Shown here in pieces: positions 8,658-16,672 of a DNA stretch of 64,000 bases. Under the pieces are notes generated by a model that was not told the origin of the DNA, ran no database searches, and saw only the letters and a list, made by a program, of their open reading frames with translations. A program made the translations under genes and the position numbers. Source of the DNA: UBA1924 sp963976625 (GTDB lineage: Bacteria; Planctomycetota; Phycisphaerae; Phycisphaerales; UBA1924); assembly GCA_963976625.1 (NCBI GenBank), contig CAXBLA010000012.1, positions 35,388-99,387 on the forward strand, given 5' to 3'. The stretch's first letter is position 1; each line of letters opens with the position of its first letter.

Positions 8658-10069
8658 GCGTGTGGATTGGCCTCTGATTGAGCTTCTGTGCTGGAGATTC
8701 GTTGAGCAAGCAGCTCGACGATGCGTTCGAGGCGCATACCACGCGAGCCCTTGAGCAGCACGCGATCGCCCTCCCCGATACCATCGGCGATCCGCCGCAT
8801 CGTGCATTGATCATGCTCGGGAATCACCGAGAATCGCCCACCAGCCCCCAGCCTCTTGCAGGCCTCGGCTAATGCGCTCCCAACGAGCACGACTTGATCG
8901 AACATACCATGGCCCGCTAGAAGCTCTTCCACCAGCGCCCCGTGCTCAGCCTCGCTTTCATTTCCAAGCTCGAGCATATCCCCCAGCACCAGCACCGATC
9001 GCTTGCCCTCGATGATCCCAGCAAAGGTCCCGATCGCGGCCCGTATCGAGTCCGGGTTCGCGTTGTATGCATCGTTGTAGACCACGATTGGTTTACCTGC
9101 AATAGAAATATCAATCCGCTCGAATCGCATGGCCGCGCCCTCTGCCGATCTCAACCCATCGCGGATCTTCGCGTCCTCGATCCCCAACTCTCGCCCAACG
9201 AGAATCGCCATCGCACTGTTGCGTGCGTTGTGCTCGCCGAGCATGGGGACCTCGAATGGTTGACCATCGAACGCGAACCGAGTCACGCCATCGCGTTGTG
9301 CTTCGATGCGTACACGATCGGGCCCCAGCCGCTCGATCCTTCGGCTGCCCTTAACACTCGCAAGCACAGCATCCAGCGCGTCAATCCCACCCGGGATCAC
9401 GGCAGACCCACCGCTCGCAAGCCCAAGAACAATGGCCGACTTCTCCCTCGCCACGCCGGCTTGGTTGCCCAACTCTTCGAGGTGCGCCCGACCGATCGAA
9501 GTAATCACCGCGATCTCCGGCTGCAACAACGCCGTGCGCGCTTCGATCTCGCCGGGTGAACTCGTCCCCAGCTCCGCGACGAGATACTCAGCATCCATCG
9601 GTGTGTTCAAGATCGTGATCGGCACGCCGAGCTGATTGTTGAAACTCTTCTGCGAAACCACCGACATTCCATCCTGTGCGCACACACTGTGTAACAATCG
9701 GCAGGTCGTCGTCTTCCCGTTCGACCCCGTCACCCCGATCACTTGAGCTTTGAGCTTTGCCCGCCAGGCCTGAGCCAAGCCCGTGATCGCACCAAGCATG
9801 TCCTCGACCACCAGCACCGGCAGCCCGAACCCATCGGGCACCTTGTCTGCGTCGCTGACCACACACATCGACGCGCCCCCCTGCTTGGCTTGCTCAAGGT
9901 ACGCATGCCCATCGACCTGCTCGCCGACGAACGCAAAGAACAGCTGGCCCGTTTCAATCGCCCGCGTATCGATCGCCACTCCGCTGAACTCAACCGACGA
10001 ACAATCGGGCTCGATCAGCCATCGACCGCCCGTGGCCGCCCGGATTGCTTCGCACGCCCAACTGCTCAT
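8654..10069 (-). CDS. murF: UDP-N-acetylmuramoyl-tripeptide--D-alanyl-D-alanine ligase
   Basis: MurF adds D-Ala-D-Ala to UDP-MurNAc-tripeptide in the cytoplasm using ATP. The protein has 471 residues, normal for the family. The N-terminal domain is followed by the P-loop GVTGSNGKTTT, the central domain with ELGTSSPGEIEAR, and YNDAYNANPDS, the MurF signature. ILGDMLELG-like VLGDMLELGNES marks the C-terminal domain. It starts with ATG overlapping the murE stop and ends overlapping the mraY start, so murE, murF and mraY form one coupled operon. Nothing suggests loss of function. Confidence 0.97.
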   Translation of the reverse strand: MSSWACEAIRAATGGRWLIEPDCSSVEFSGVAIDTRAIETGQLFFAFVGEQVDGHAYLEQAKQGGASMCVVSDADKVPDGFGLPVLVVEDMLGAITGLAQAWRAKLKAQVIGVTGSNGKTTTCRLLHSVCAQDGMSVVSQKSFNNQLGVPITILNTPMDAEYLVAELGTSSPGEIEARTALLQPEIAVITSIGRAHLEELGNQAGVAREKSAIVLGLASGGSAVIPGGIDALDAVLASVKGSRRIERLGPDRVRIEAQRDGVTRFAFDGQPFEVPMLGEHNARNSAMAILVGRELGIEDAKIRDGLRSAEGAAMRFERIDISIAGKPIVVYNDAYNANPDSIRAAIGTFAGIIEGKRSVLVLGDMLELGNESEAEHGALVEELLAGHGMFDQVVLVGSALAEACKRLGAGGRFSVIPEHDQCTMRRIADGIGEGDRVLLKGSRGMRLERIVELLAQRISSTEAQSEANPHA

Positions 10070-11640
10070 GCCTGCCCCGCACTCGTCGAGTGACGCAATC
10101 GGCGCTCACGCAAGGCCGAGCGTGCGTGCTCGCGATCGTCGAAGTGCACGGAGCGCACGCCGCCCATGCCGTCGGGGGAGATTTGCTCGGTTTCATGCCC
10201 CTTACCAGCGATCACGATCACATCGCACGGGTTGGCATTGGACACCGCAAAAGCGATGGCCTGCGATCGGTCGGACTGCACGCTCACTTTGTGCATCTTC
10301 GATTCATCGATGCCTGTTCTGATCTCGTCAATGATGCGACTGGGCGGCTCCCTTCGCGGATTATCGCTCGTGATCACCGCGCGGTCGGCGATCGTTGAGA
10401 CCACCGTTCCCATGCGTGCACGCTTGCTCGTGTCCCGATCGCCGCCGCAGCCGAAGATGCACCAGAGTTGCGAGCCACTATCAAGGACCCCGCGCACAGC
10501 GCCCAGCACACTCGCGAGCGCGTCGTCTGTGTGCGCAAAGTCCACGAATACTTTGACATCGTCCTCGCCCCCATGCACCCGTTCGAGCCGACCGGGCGCG
10601 AGCTTGAGGTGCGCCAGTTCTTCCGTGATCTCGCCCAGAATCGTTTCTTGATCCAGCCCGGCACGCGTCAACGCATGCTGAGCGATTAGCACCGCCTGGT
10701 GCGTGTTGGTCGCGTTGTATCCACCGAAGATCGGGACCCGCGAACGGATCTCGCCCATCGGCGTCGTCATCGTCAGTGTCATGCCCCCGATGGACTCGTC
10801 GCTGATTCGTACGCACTGGCCATCGACGCAGCGCACGATCTGTGCGCTCTTCGGGCACGCGTCGATCATGCGTTGGCTCGATCCATGTGCATCGTCGGGT
10901 CGCTCGCCGATCGCCGCCAACCCGTCGGCTTTAAGCAACCCGAACAGCTTGGCCTTGGACTGCAGGTAGTGCTTGATGGTCTGGTGGTAGTCCAGATGAT
11001 CGCCAGTGAGGTTCGTAAAGGCGCACGCATCGAAGCGCATCGCATCGACGCGCCCCTGATCGAGCGCATGGCTCGACACCTCCATCACCACCGCCTTGCA
11101 CCCGTGCTCGCGCATCGTCGCCAGCGTTCGGCTCAGCTCCACCGCCGGCGGCGTCGTCATCGTGGCTCTTGCGCACTCGCGCCCGTCGTCAATCTCCACC
11201 GTGCCGATCAAGCCGCACCGGACACCCGCGGCTTCGATCAACTGATGGGCCATGTGCGTGATGGTCGTCTTGCCATTGGTCCCAGTGATACCCGCAATCA
11301 GCAGCTCATCGCCCGGGTTGCCATAGAACCGCTCGGCGATCAATGCACCGTCCCGTGTGATCTGCTCGCTGACGAACACCGCGACCTTACTGGCCATTGC
11401 CGGGTCGAGCTCGTCGAGCACATCCGCCCGATCCGTGATGATCGCCACCGCCCCGCACTGGATCGCCGGCTCGATATACCGACACCCGTCAGCCTGCGTC
11501 CCCCGGCGGGCGATGAAAAGCGAGCCGGGCACGGCCGTGCGCGAGTCCTCGGTCAGATCGCAGATACGGATCGCCCCCGCGTCAGCGCCCTCGCTCACAC
11601 AATGAACATCCAAACCAGCAATCAGATCAGCAAGTATCAA
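10066..11640 (-). CDS. murE: UDP-N-acetylmuramoyl-L-alanyl-D-glutamate--2,6-diaminopimelate ligase
   Basis: MurE adds the third amino acid to UDP-MurNAc-L-Ala-D-Glu. The protein has 524 residues. The Mur ligase P-loop AGITGTNGKTTITH is present, followed by VMEVSSHALDQGRVD and FTNLTGDHLDYH. TSDNPRREPP contains the DNPR motif of meso-diaminopimelate-specific enzymes, so the murein is probably of the DAP type. The only good start is a TTG codon at 11640, preceded by GGGAAG; the protein begins MILADLIAGLD, a normal MurE N-terminus. It is the first gene of the murE-murF-mraY unit, 80 bases after queA on the same strand, so queA may be co-transcribed. Confidence 0.96.
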   Translation of the reverse strand: MILADLIAGLDVHCVSEGADAGAIRICDLTEDSRTAVPGSLFIARRGTQADGCRYIEPAIQCGAVAIITDRADVLDELDPAMASKVAVFVSEQITRDGALIAERFYGNPGDELLIAGITGTNGKTTITHMAHQLIEAAGVRCGLIGTVEIDDGRECARATMTTPPAVELSRTLATMREHGCKAVVMEVSSHALDQGRVDAMRFDACAFTNLTGDHLDYHQTIKHYLQSKAKLFGLLKADGLAAIGERPDDAHGSSQRMIDACPKSAQIVRCVDGQCVRISDESIGGMTLTMTTPMGEIRSRVPIFGGYNATNTHQAVLIAQHALTRAGLDQETILGEITEELAHLKLAPGRLERVHGGEDDVKVFVDFAHTDDALASVLGAVRGVLDSGSQLWCIFGCGGDRDTSKRARMGTVVSTIADRAVITSDNPRREPPSRIIDEIRTGIDESKMHKVSVQSDRSQAIAFAVSNANPCDVIVIAGKGHETEQISPDGMGGVRSVHFDDREHARSALRERRLRHSTSAGQA

Positions 11641-11720
11641 TGCGGCTTCCCTTCACAATCAACTGACCCTGTATCGTCAAAGTGCCCGCCTACAGGCTAC
11701 AAATAGCTTCCCCAACACTG

Positions 11721-12884
11721 CTAGGGAAGGATCAGCATCGCGTCGCCGTAGCTAAAGAATCGATACCGTTCTTCGATCGCAATCCGGTAGATGGCTTGGA
11801 TGCGTGAGAGCCCGTCGATCTCGCCAGGCACCTCGAGCATGGCCGCCACCATCGCCAGCAGCGTCGAACGCGGCAGATGAAAGTTCGTCACCATCCCATC
11901 GACCCACCGCCAGCGATAGCCCGGCTGGATCAAGATCCGCGTCGAGTGCATGCTCGGCATCGGCTCGCCCTGTTCGTTCTCTTCGTTCTCTTCATGCAGC
12001 TGCCCGAAGCTCTCCAGCGTCCGGGCGCTCGTCGAGCCGACCGCGAAGGTCCGCCCGCCATCGCTGCGGGGGAAAAGATCCGCCGCACTGCCCATCGAGC
12101 ACCACTCTGCATGCATTGGATGCTCATCGAGCGTGTCGCTCTCGACAGGCTTAAAAGTCCCCGCACCCACATGCAGCACCACCTCGCTTGTGCGCACAGA
12201 CCGGGCCTTGAGCCCATCGAGCACCGCGGGCGTGAAGTGCAGCCCAGCCGTCGGGGCAGCCACCGACCCGAGCTCATCGTCCGAGGCGTACACCGTCTGG
12301 TAGTGGGCCCGATCGAAAGCGTCGCCGGGCGATTGATCCCGCGTCTTGCGCTGCGCCAAAATGTACGGCGGCAACGGCGTATGCCCCGCCCGATCGAGCA
12401 TGGCCTCGCTTGAACACTCGCCCGAACCATCCCCAACCACCCGCAAACGCCACGCGCCGGGGCCCTCGGGGGCGAACCGCTCGATCAGCTCGACCGCGAT
12501 GTCGGTTTCTTGTCCGCTCGCATCGATCAATCGGTATCGTTTGCCGGGCTTGGCCCGCTTGGCTTTGACCATCGCGATCCAGACGGGGCAGTCTCCCTCT
12601 GGCTCATCCGATCGAAGATACAACCCCTCGAACTTGCTCCCGAACTCGATGTTGACCCCGATCAGGCGGGCCGGCACCACACGCGAGCGGTTGAAGACCA
12701 TCAGGTCATTTGGCGAGAGCAATCCGGGCAACTCCGAGAACACCCGGTGTTCGAGCCGCGATGGGTCCGAGCGCGACACCACCAGCAGGCGCGATGAATC
12801 CCGAGGTTCAGCAGGGGTCGTCGCGATCAGCTCCTTGGGGAGCTCGAAATCGAGGTCATCGGTCTGGATCGTGCGGGTGCTCAT
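11721..12884 (-). CDS. queA: S-adenosylmethionine:tRNA ribosyltransferase-isomerase
   Basis: QueA transfers the ribosyl group of S-adenosylmethionine to 7-aminomethyl-7-deazaguanine in tRNA, forming epoxyqueuosine. The protein has 387 residues from ATG 12884, giving MSTRTIQTDDLDFELP with the typical following TTPAEPRDSSRLLV. Other family segments are FNRSRVVPARL, GAGTFKPV, TAGLHFTP and NFHLPRSTLLAMVAA. The length is slightly above the usual 340-360 because of small insertions, one of them Glu-rich (HEENEENEQGE). The open frame extends 18 codons further upstream, but without a QueA-like sequence. The queuosine-pathway partner genes are not in the window. Confidence 0.96.
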   Translation of the reverse strand: MSTRTIQTDDLDFELPKELIATTPAEPRDSSRLLVVSRSDPSRLEHRVFSELPGLLSPNDLMVFNRSRVVPARLIGVNIEFGSKFEGLYLRSDEPEGDCPVWIAMVKAKRAKPGKRYRLIDASGQETDIAVELIERFAPEGPGAWRLRVVGDGSGECSSEAMLDRAGHTPLPPYILAQRKTRDQSPGDAFDRAHYQTVYASDDELGSVAAPTAGLHFTPAVLDGLKARSVRTSEVVLHVGAGTFKPVESDTLDEHPMHAEWCSMGSAADLFPRSDGGRTFAVGSTSARTLESFGQLHEENEENEQGEPMPSMHSTRILIQPGYRWRWVDGMVTNFHLPRSTLLAMVAAMLEVPGEIDGLSRIQAIYRIAIEERYRFFSYGDAMLILP

Positions 12885-13036
12885 CGGGGTGGATGATACG
12901 CACACCCGCCGTTGCACCCACGCCACACGCCCGAACAACCCGCCCCGCCATCAACACGAAAACCGGATATTGGAGCGATCCGCCGGTTCTTTCCGGACTA
13001 CACCCTCCGGCACCGGGCGTGCAACTCCTTCTGGCG

Positions 13037-13384
13037 ATGAGCATCGCAAGAATGGACAGCACGATCAACCCGAGCCATCTGGTGACCCCAGATCGGACCG
13101 TTGTGCCGATGCCCAAGCCCTTCGATGCCCCGCCCGGGCAGGTGCCGTTCCATCGGATGCTCCGTGCTGAAAACTTAGCCGAGAACCAGACCAAAGTTTA
13201 CGATGCCACCAAGATCAATCGCCCCTGCGATTGCTACGAGCCGAGCAACGCATCCCTATCCACCGCCCCCAAGCTCGGCGAGGTGCTCCCGGTATCCACG
13301 CCAGCATCCCAGATGGCCCCAAGTCCATCGCCCGCCCAGCCCGTCGGCCCACAAACCGGACGAATGATCGACATCACGATCTAA
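13037..13384 (+). CDS. Small Pro/Ser-rich protein of unknown function
   Basis: The protein has 115 residues, read from ATG 13037 or ATG 13052, both lacking a strong ribosome site. It has no signal peptide or membrane segment. The N-terminal half (PSHLVTPDRTVVPMPKPF, then PFHRMLRAENLAENQTKVYDA) looks like a short conserved core. A Cys-x-Cys lies in RPCDCYEP, and the C-terminal third is Pro/Ser/Ala-rich and ends GRMIDITI. The open frame extends back into the antisense of queA, which is not meaningful. It lies alone between divergent queA and the lipoprotein gene. I do not recognise the family; the case for a real gene is the non-repetitive core and clean termination. Confidence 0.5.
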   Translation: MSIARMDSTINPSHLVTPDRTVVPMPKPFDAPPGQVPFHRMLRAENLAENQTKVYDATKINRPCDCYEPSNASLSTAPKLGEVLPVSTPASQMAPSPSPAQPVGPQTGRMIDITI

Positions 13385-13522
13385 TCGACGCCGACCAGCC
13401 CTATTCCAATTCAGTTTCTCGCAGAATCCCCCCGCGTTGCCCTTCCACGCGGGATGCTCTACCATACAATAGACAAACACACGATCTCTGCGTGTGTGGG
13501 ATACTCTCGGGGAACGCTCACT

Positions 13523-13987
13523 ATGAATACGCTCAGGCCAATGTGGATGACGGTATCGGTATGGACGATCGCTCTCTTGCTCGTGCTGGGCACCGTGGTC
13601 ATCGCCAGCGGCTGCTCGGTCTGGGAGAGCCGACCCCGACTACGCAAGCAGAAGATCAGCATGAACGAACCCGTCGATCAGATCCCGCCCATCCGCCTCG
13701 ACGCCCTCAACGAACACCACATGCTGGTGATGCAGGCCCCCCACTCGGGCTGGTCGTTCGCGATCGAGAAAGACGAACGCATCCCCGATGGTAAGCGCCT
13801 GTTCATCACGGTCCGTCGCCCCAACCCGACCTTCCTGTACCCGCAGATGATCGTCGAGAAGAACCTGCTCACGGACATCCCGATCGAGACCTCGATCGAG
13901 CTCTACGCCCGGATCTTGGATCACGACGAGAAATCCGCAGGCAAGGGCTACGGATTGCTCACTCCCGTCGAGCAGTTTGAGCACTAG
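13523..13987 (+). CDS. Probable lipoprotein of unknown function
   Basis: The protein has 154 residues from ATG 13523. The first 34 residues form a signal with a hydrophobic core ending VVIASGCS, a plausible lipobox with the Cys at about residue 33; it could instead be a single membrane anchor. The mature part is a small mixed alpha/beta domain (RLDALNEHHMLVMQAPHSGWSFAIEKDER, given here in outline only as residues ~55-85) with strand-rich sequence and KGYGLLTPVEQF at the end. It ends three bases before dprA on the same strand, so the two are probably co-transcribed, although no functional link is evident. Confidence 0.7.
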   Translation: MNTLRPMWMTVSVWTIALLLVLGTVVIASGCSVWESRPRLRKQKISMNEPVDQIPPIRLDALNEHHMLVMQAPHSGWSFAIEKDERIPDGKRLFITVRRPNPTFLYPQMIVEKNLLTDIPIETSIELYARILDHDEKSAGKGYGLLTPVEQFEH

Positions 13988-13989
13988 GG

Positions 13990-15240
13990 ATGCCCGGGGA
14001 TCGTCCACAACCTGACGACACGCGTGCTCCGTCGCCGGGCGATTGCTCCGCGAACGGGCGATCGATGCTCGCCTTGACGATGGTGCCCGGGCTCGGGCCG
14101 ATCCGGATCGCCAAGCTCATCGAGGCGCTGGGCTCACCCGAAGCGGTGCTGGGCGCGACGACCTCGCAGTTCGCCCGTGTGCCGGGCATCGGCAATACCA
14201 CGGCCGCGAGCATCGCACAGCACCTGCACCGCTCGATCGAACGCGTGGACGAAGCGCTCGAAAAAATTGCCAAGGTCGGTGCCCATGTGGTGTCGATCGG
14301 CGATCCGCAGTACCCGCCGATGCTCGCCCAGACGCCCAGCGCCCCGCCCATCCTGATGGTCCGCGGGCGCCTCGATCATTCGGCGACCCACAAATACACC
14401 GTCTCGATCGTCGGCTCGCGTTCGTGCAGCGTGTATGGATCTGAACAAGCGACCCGGTTTGGTCATGCCTTCGCCAGCGCAGGGCTGACAGTGGTCTCGG
14501 GCGGGGCACGCGGGATCGACACTTGCGCCCATCGCGGGGCCCTGAGCGGTGGCGGCTCCACGATCGTCGTCATGGGTTGCGGCCTCGCTCATGCCTATCC
14601 GCCCGAGAACGCCAACCTCTTTGACGAAGTCGTCGCCACCGGCGGCGCGATCATTTCGGAGCTGCCCGTGCACACGCCCCCGGACGCCAAGAACTTCCCG
14701 GCGCGCAATCGGATTATCTCCGGGCTCAGCCTCGGGGTGGTGGTGATCGAAGCCGGGCTCAAATCCGGCGCCCTCATCACGGCCCGCCACGCCAACGAGG
14801 ACCACGGGCGCGAGGTCATGGGTGTGCCCGGGCGGATCGATTCCCCCGCCAGCGCGGGCTCGAACCAACTGCTCAAAGACGGCGCCCATCTCGTGACCGA
14901 CCCGAGCGATGTGATCTCGATTCTGGAGCGCGACGCGTATCATTTATACAGCGGCTCGCACGAGGCCAAAACGAAAGACCCAACCAGCAGCACGGCCCAG
15001 CCCGCGCTCTTTGAGAAACCGACACCGAACACATCAACGCTTCCGCCCGCCCCCACCCCGATCGGGGATGTGGACGACGCCACCCGCGCGCTGCTCGAAG
15101 CGCTCGATGAGCCGAGGACTGGCGACGAACTGGCCGAGCGATTGGGCCTGAATCCGGGTGATCTGCGATCCAAACTGACGATGCTTGAGATCCAGGGGCG
15201 CGTGCAGCGGGCCGGGAGTCGGTTCAAACGCGTCCGATAA
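13990..15240 (+). CDS. dprA: DNA-processing protein DprA
   Basis: DprA loads RecA on single-stranded DNA taken up by transformation and protects it. The protein has 416 residues. It has an N-terminal helix-hairpin-helix-like domain (LTMVPGLGPIRIAKLIEALG, then FARVPGIGNTTAASI), a Rossmann core with VSIVGSRSCSVYG, VVSGGARGIDTCAH, MGCGLAHAYPPEN and FPARNRIISGLS, and GALITARHA. A C-terminal winged-helix-like domain (last 60 residues, LEALDEPRTGDELAERLGL) is typical of the longer DprA proteins. The SGxARGID motif is intact. Its presence suggests natural transformation or a related DNA-uptake function; the other competence genes are not seen here, apart from one pilin-like gene at 28503. Confidence 0.96.
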   Translation: MPGDRPQPDDTRAPSPGDCSANGRSMLALTMVPGLGPIRIAKLIEALGSPEAVLGATTSQFARVPGIGNTTAASIAQHLHRSIERVDEALEKIAKVGAHVVSIGDPQYPPMLAQTPSAPPILMVRGRLDHSATHKYTVSIVGSRSCSVYGSEQATRFGHAFASAGLTVVSGGARGIDTCAHRGALSGGGSTIVVMGCGLAHAYPPENANLFDEVVATGGAIISELPVHTPPDAKNFPARNRIISGLSLGVVVIEAGLKSGALITARHANEDHGREVMGVPGRIDSPASAGSNQLLKDGAHLVTDPSDVISILERDAYHLYSGSHEAKTKDPTSSTAQPALFEKPTPNTSTLPPAPTPIGDVDDATRALLEALDEPRTGDELAERLGLNPGDLRSKLTMLEIQGRVQRAGSRFKRVR

Positions 15241-15494
15241 ACACAGACTTGGGTTCATTGGCCAAGTTTGCGCATGGTTTTTGTATGGGCGAAATCGCTC
15301 ATTCTTGAGCGTTCCGAGATGTAAATTGCTGAAATCACAGTGTTTTGCTTGTCGTCCGGCCCATGATTGGCTATCTTATACCAAACAAACGCTTGAGAAA
15401 GACTCATTCATTCTTCAACAGAGACCCGATCAAACCATGGACAACGCATTGCTTCCAACCCAAGCTCCGCGCCAGAACGATCAGGATACTCGAT
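15241..15494. other. Intergenic region between dprA and the lexA-proximal frame
   Basis: These 254 bases hold no convincing gene. Two short inverted repeats are visible: ACTTGG (15247-15252) with CCAAGT (15262-15267), just after the dprA stop, which may be a weak terminator; and CGCTCA (15296-15301) with TGAGCG (15306-15311). The second is in the right place to be part of a promoter or operator for the lexA unit, but it does not match the known GAAC-N4-GTTC or CTGT-N8-ACAG LexA boxes. No clear -35/-10 pair is seen. Confidence 0.4.
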
Positions 15495-16154
15495 ATGAAC
15501 ACGCTCCAAGCCCAACTCAAATCACGCCTTCAATCTCGCCTTCAGGGTCTCGCCGAACTCTTTGTTTCCCAACCCAATCGGGGCTTCATGCCCCAACGCT
15601 CAACAACGACGCTGCTCCAGATCGGGCCCGGGGGCGAGTTCACCAACCAGTACAGCGACCGGACCACCGGGCATGGACGCCTGACCCGCTCAGACTTATC
15701 TCAGACCAAACCAGCACAGCCGACAACCCGCACGGAGATCGTCGGGCTCTTGCAGGTGATGCAATCCAAGCTTCAGTCCCAGCACGACACGCTCGCGCGT
15801 GTGCAGCGATCGCTGGGACAACTCACCGGGACGACTTCAAAGCAGACCGCACGGCCACGCGCAAGCCAGGGCGCATCGCGCGTCCGCTTCCGGATAATCG
15901 AATCCTCGCGCTCGGCTGTACGGACCCAAACCGCTCGAAAGGAAGGGCATGATGAACCTCACACCCAAACAACTCCGCATTCTTCAGTTGATCCGCGATT
16001 CCCGAATTCGCCGTGGCTATTCCCCGACGATGCAAGAGCTCGCCGACGAGATCGGCGTGAGCAAAGTCACGGTGTTCGAGCACGTCGAAGCGCTGATCAA
16101 AAAGGGCGCACTCGTTCGCGAAGCGAACAAGGCTCGCTCTTTGTCGATTGCTGA
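15495..16154 (+). CDS. Doubtful ORF upstream of and overlapping lexA
   Basis: The frame gives 219 residues from ATG 15495. Its first ~150 residues look protein-like: MNTLQAQLKSRLQSRLQGLA and EIVGLLQVMQSKLQSQHDT suggest amphipathic helices. The last ~65 residues overlap lexA in another frame and are Arg-rich, like an out-of-frame reading. Either the real protein ends near 15950 through a sequence difference in the end, or the whole frame is spurious. No domain is recognised. If real it would be co-transcribed with lexA, as many small genes in SOS operons are. Confidence 0.3.
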   Translation: MNTLQAQLKSRLQSRLQGLAELFVSQPNRGFMPQRSTTTLLQIGPGGEFTNQYSDRTTGHGRLTRSDLSQTKPAQPTTRTEIVGLLQVMQSKLQSQHDTLARVQRSLGQLTGTTSKQTARPRASQGASRVRFRIIESSRSAVRTQTARKEGHDEPHTQTTPHSSVDPRFPNSPWLFPDDARARRRDRREQSHGVRARRSADQKGRTRSRSEQGSLFVDC

Positions 16155-16563
16155 GGGGATCGCGGTCCCCGACGAGTCTCGCCCGCTCAAGTTCCCGCTG
16201 GTGGGCAAGATCGCCGCGGGCTACCCGATCGAGAAGGTCGCCGACGCCGACGAGATCGACCTGGTCGATTTCCTCTCGACCGTTGATGACGCGAGCTCGA
16301 CCTTCGCGCTGATCGTCGATGGCGAGTCGATGCGTGACGAGGGCATCCTCGATGGAGACCTCGTGCTCCTCGAACGCGCCCAGGTCGCCAACAACGGCGA
16401 TCGCGTCGTCGCGCTCCTCGAGGACGGCTCGACCACACTCAAAACCTTCTTCAAGGAAGCCGACCACATCCGCCTGCAGCCCGCGAACCCGGACTTCGAG
16501 CCCATCCGTGTGCAGTTCTGCCAGATCCAGGGGATCGTCAAGGGTGTCGTTCGTCGTTATTGA
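15952..16563 (+). CDS. lexA: LexA repressor (SOS response), autoproteolytic
   Basis: LexA represses DNA-damage genes and inactivates itself when RecA filaments form. The protein has 203 residues from the second of two adjacent ATGs; GGAAGG ends 5 bases before 15952 but only 2 before 15949, so the second is favoured. The N-terminal winged helix (LTPKQLRILQLIRDSR, YSPTMQELADEIGVSKVTVFEHVE) matches LexA. In the peptidase half the cleavage Ala89-Gly90 (KIAAGYP) is visible, with catalytic Ser126 (GESM) and Lys164, spaced 38 residues apart as expected. It is followed by a 10-bp hairpin that separates it from the convergent gene. The operator sequence used by this LexA could not be identified here. 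Confidence 0.96.
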   Translation: MNLTPKQLRILQLIRDSRIRRGYSPTMQELADEIGVSKVTVFEHVEALIKKGALVREANKARSLSIAEGIAVPDESRPLKFPLVGKIAAGYPIEKVADADEIDLVDFLSTVDDASSTFALIVDGESMRDEGILDGDLVLLERAQVANNGDRVVALLEDGSTTLKTFFKEADHIRLQPANPDFEPIRVQFCQIQGIVKGVVRRY

Positions 16564-16607
16564 GCGATACCCTGGCGTCATTGATTGATCATCATCTCCA
16601 TCAAACA

Positions 16608-16640
16608 ACAGCCGGCAGTGGATCGCCCATTGCCGGCTGT
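16608..16640. terminator. Perfect 10-bp hairpin between convergent lexA and a secreted-protein gene
   Basis: ACAGCCGGCA at 16608-16617 pairs perfectly with TGCCGGCTGT at 16631-16640 around a 13-base loop. It lies 44 bases after the lexA stop and 32 bases beyond the 3' end of the convergent gene, so it probably ends or protects both transcripts. There is no U-tract on either strand, so it is not a standard intrinsic terminator. Confidence 0.6.
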
Positions 16641-16672
16641 CAAGTTGAATGGTCTCTGGAATAGTCCGCCTG

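Noticed and set aside
10699..11706. 335-codon plus-strand frame opposite murE
   Set aside because: Antisense of a well-conserved gene; Arg/His/Asp-rich composition without a fold.
13430..13453. Inverted repeat CCCGCGT/ACGCGGG before the lipoprotein gene
   Set aside because: No U-tract follows, and it could equally be a chance GC-rich repeat, so it was not called a terminator.
15241..15494. Search for a LexA box upstream of lexA
   Set aside because: Neither the GAAC-N4-GTTC nor the CTGT-N8-ACAG type is present; the hairpin at 15296-15311 is not a known SOS box.
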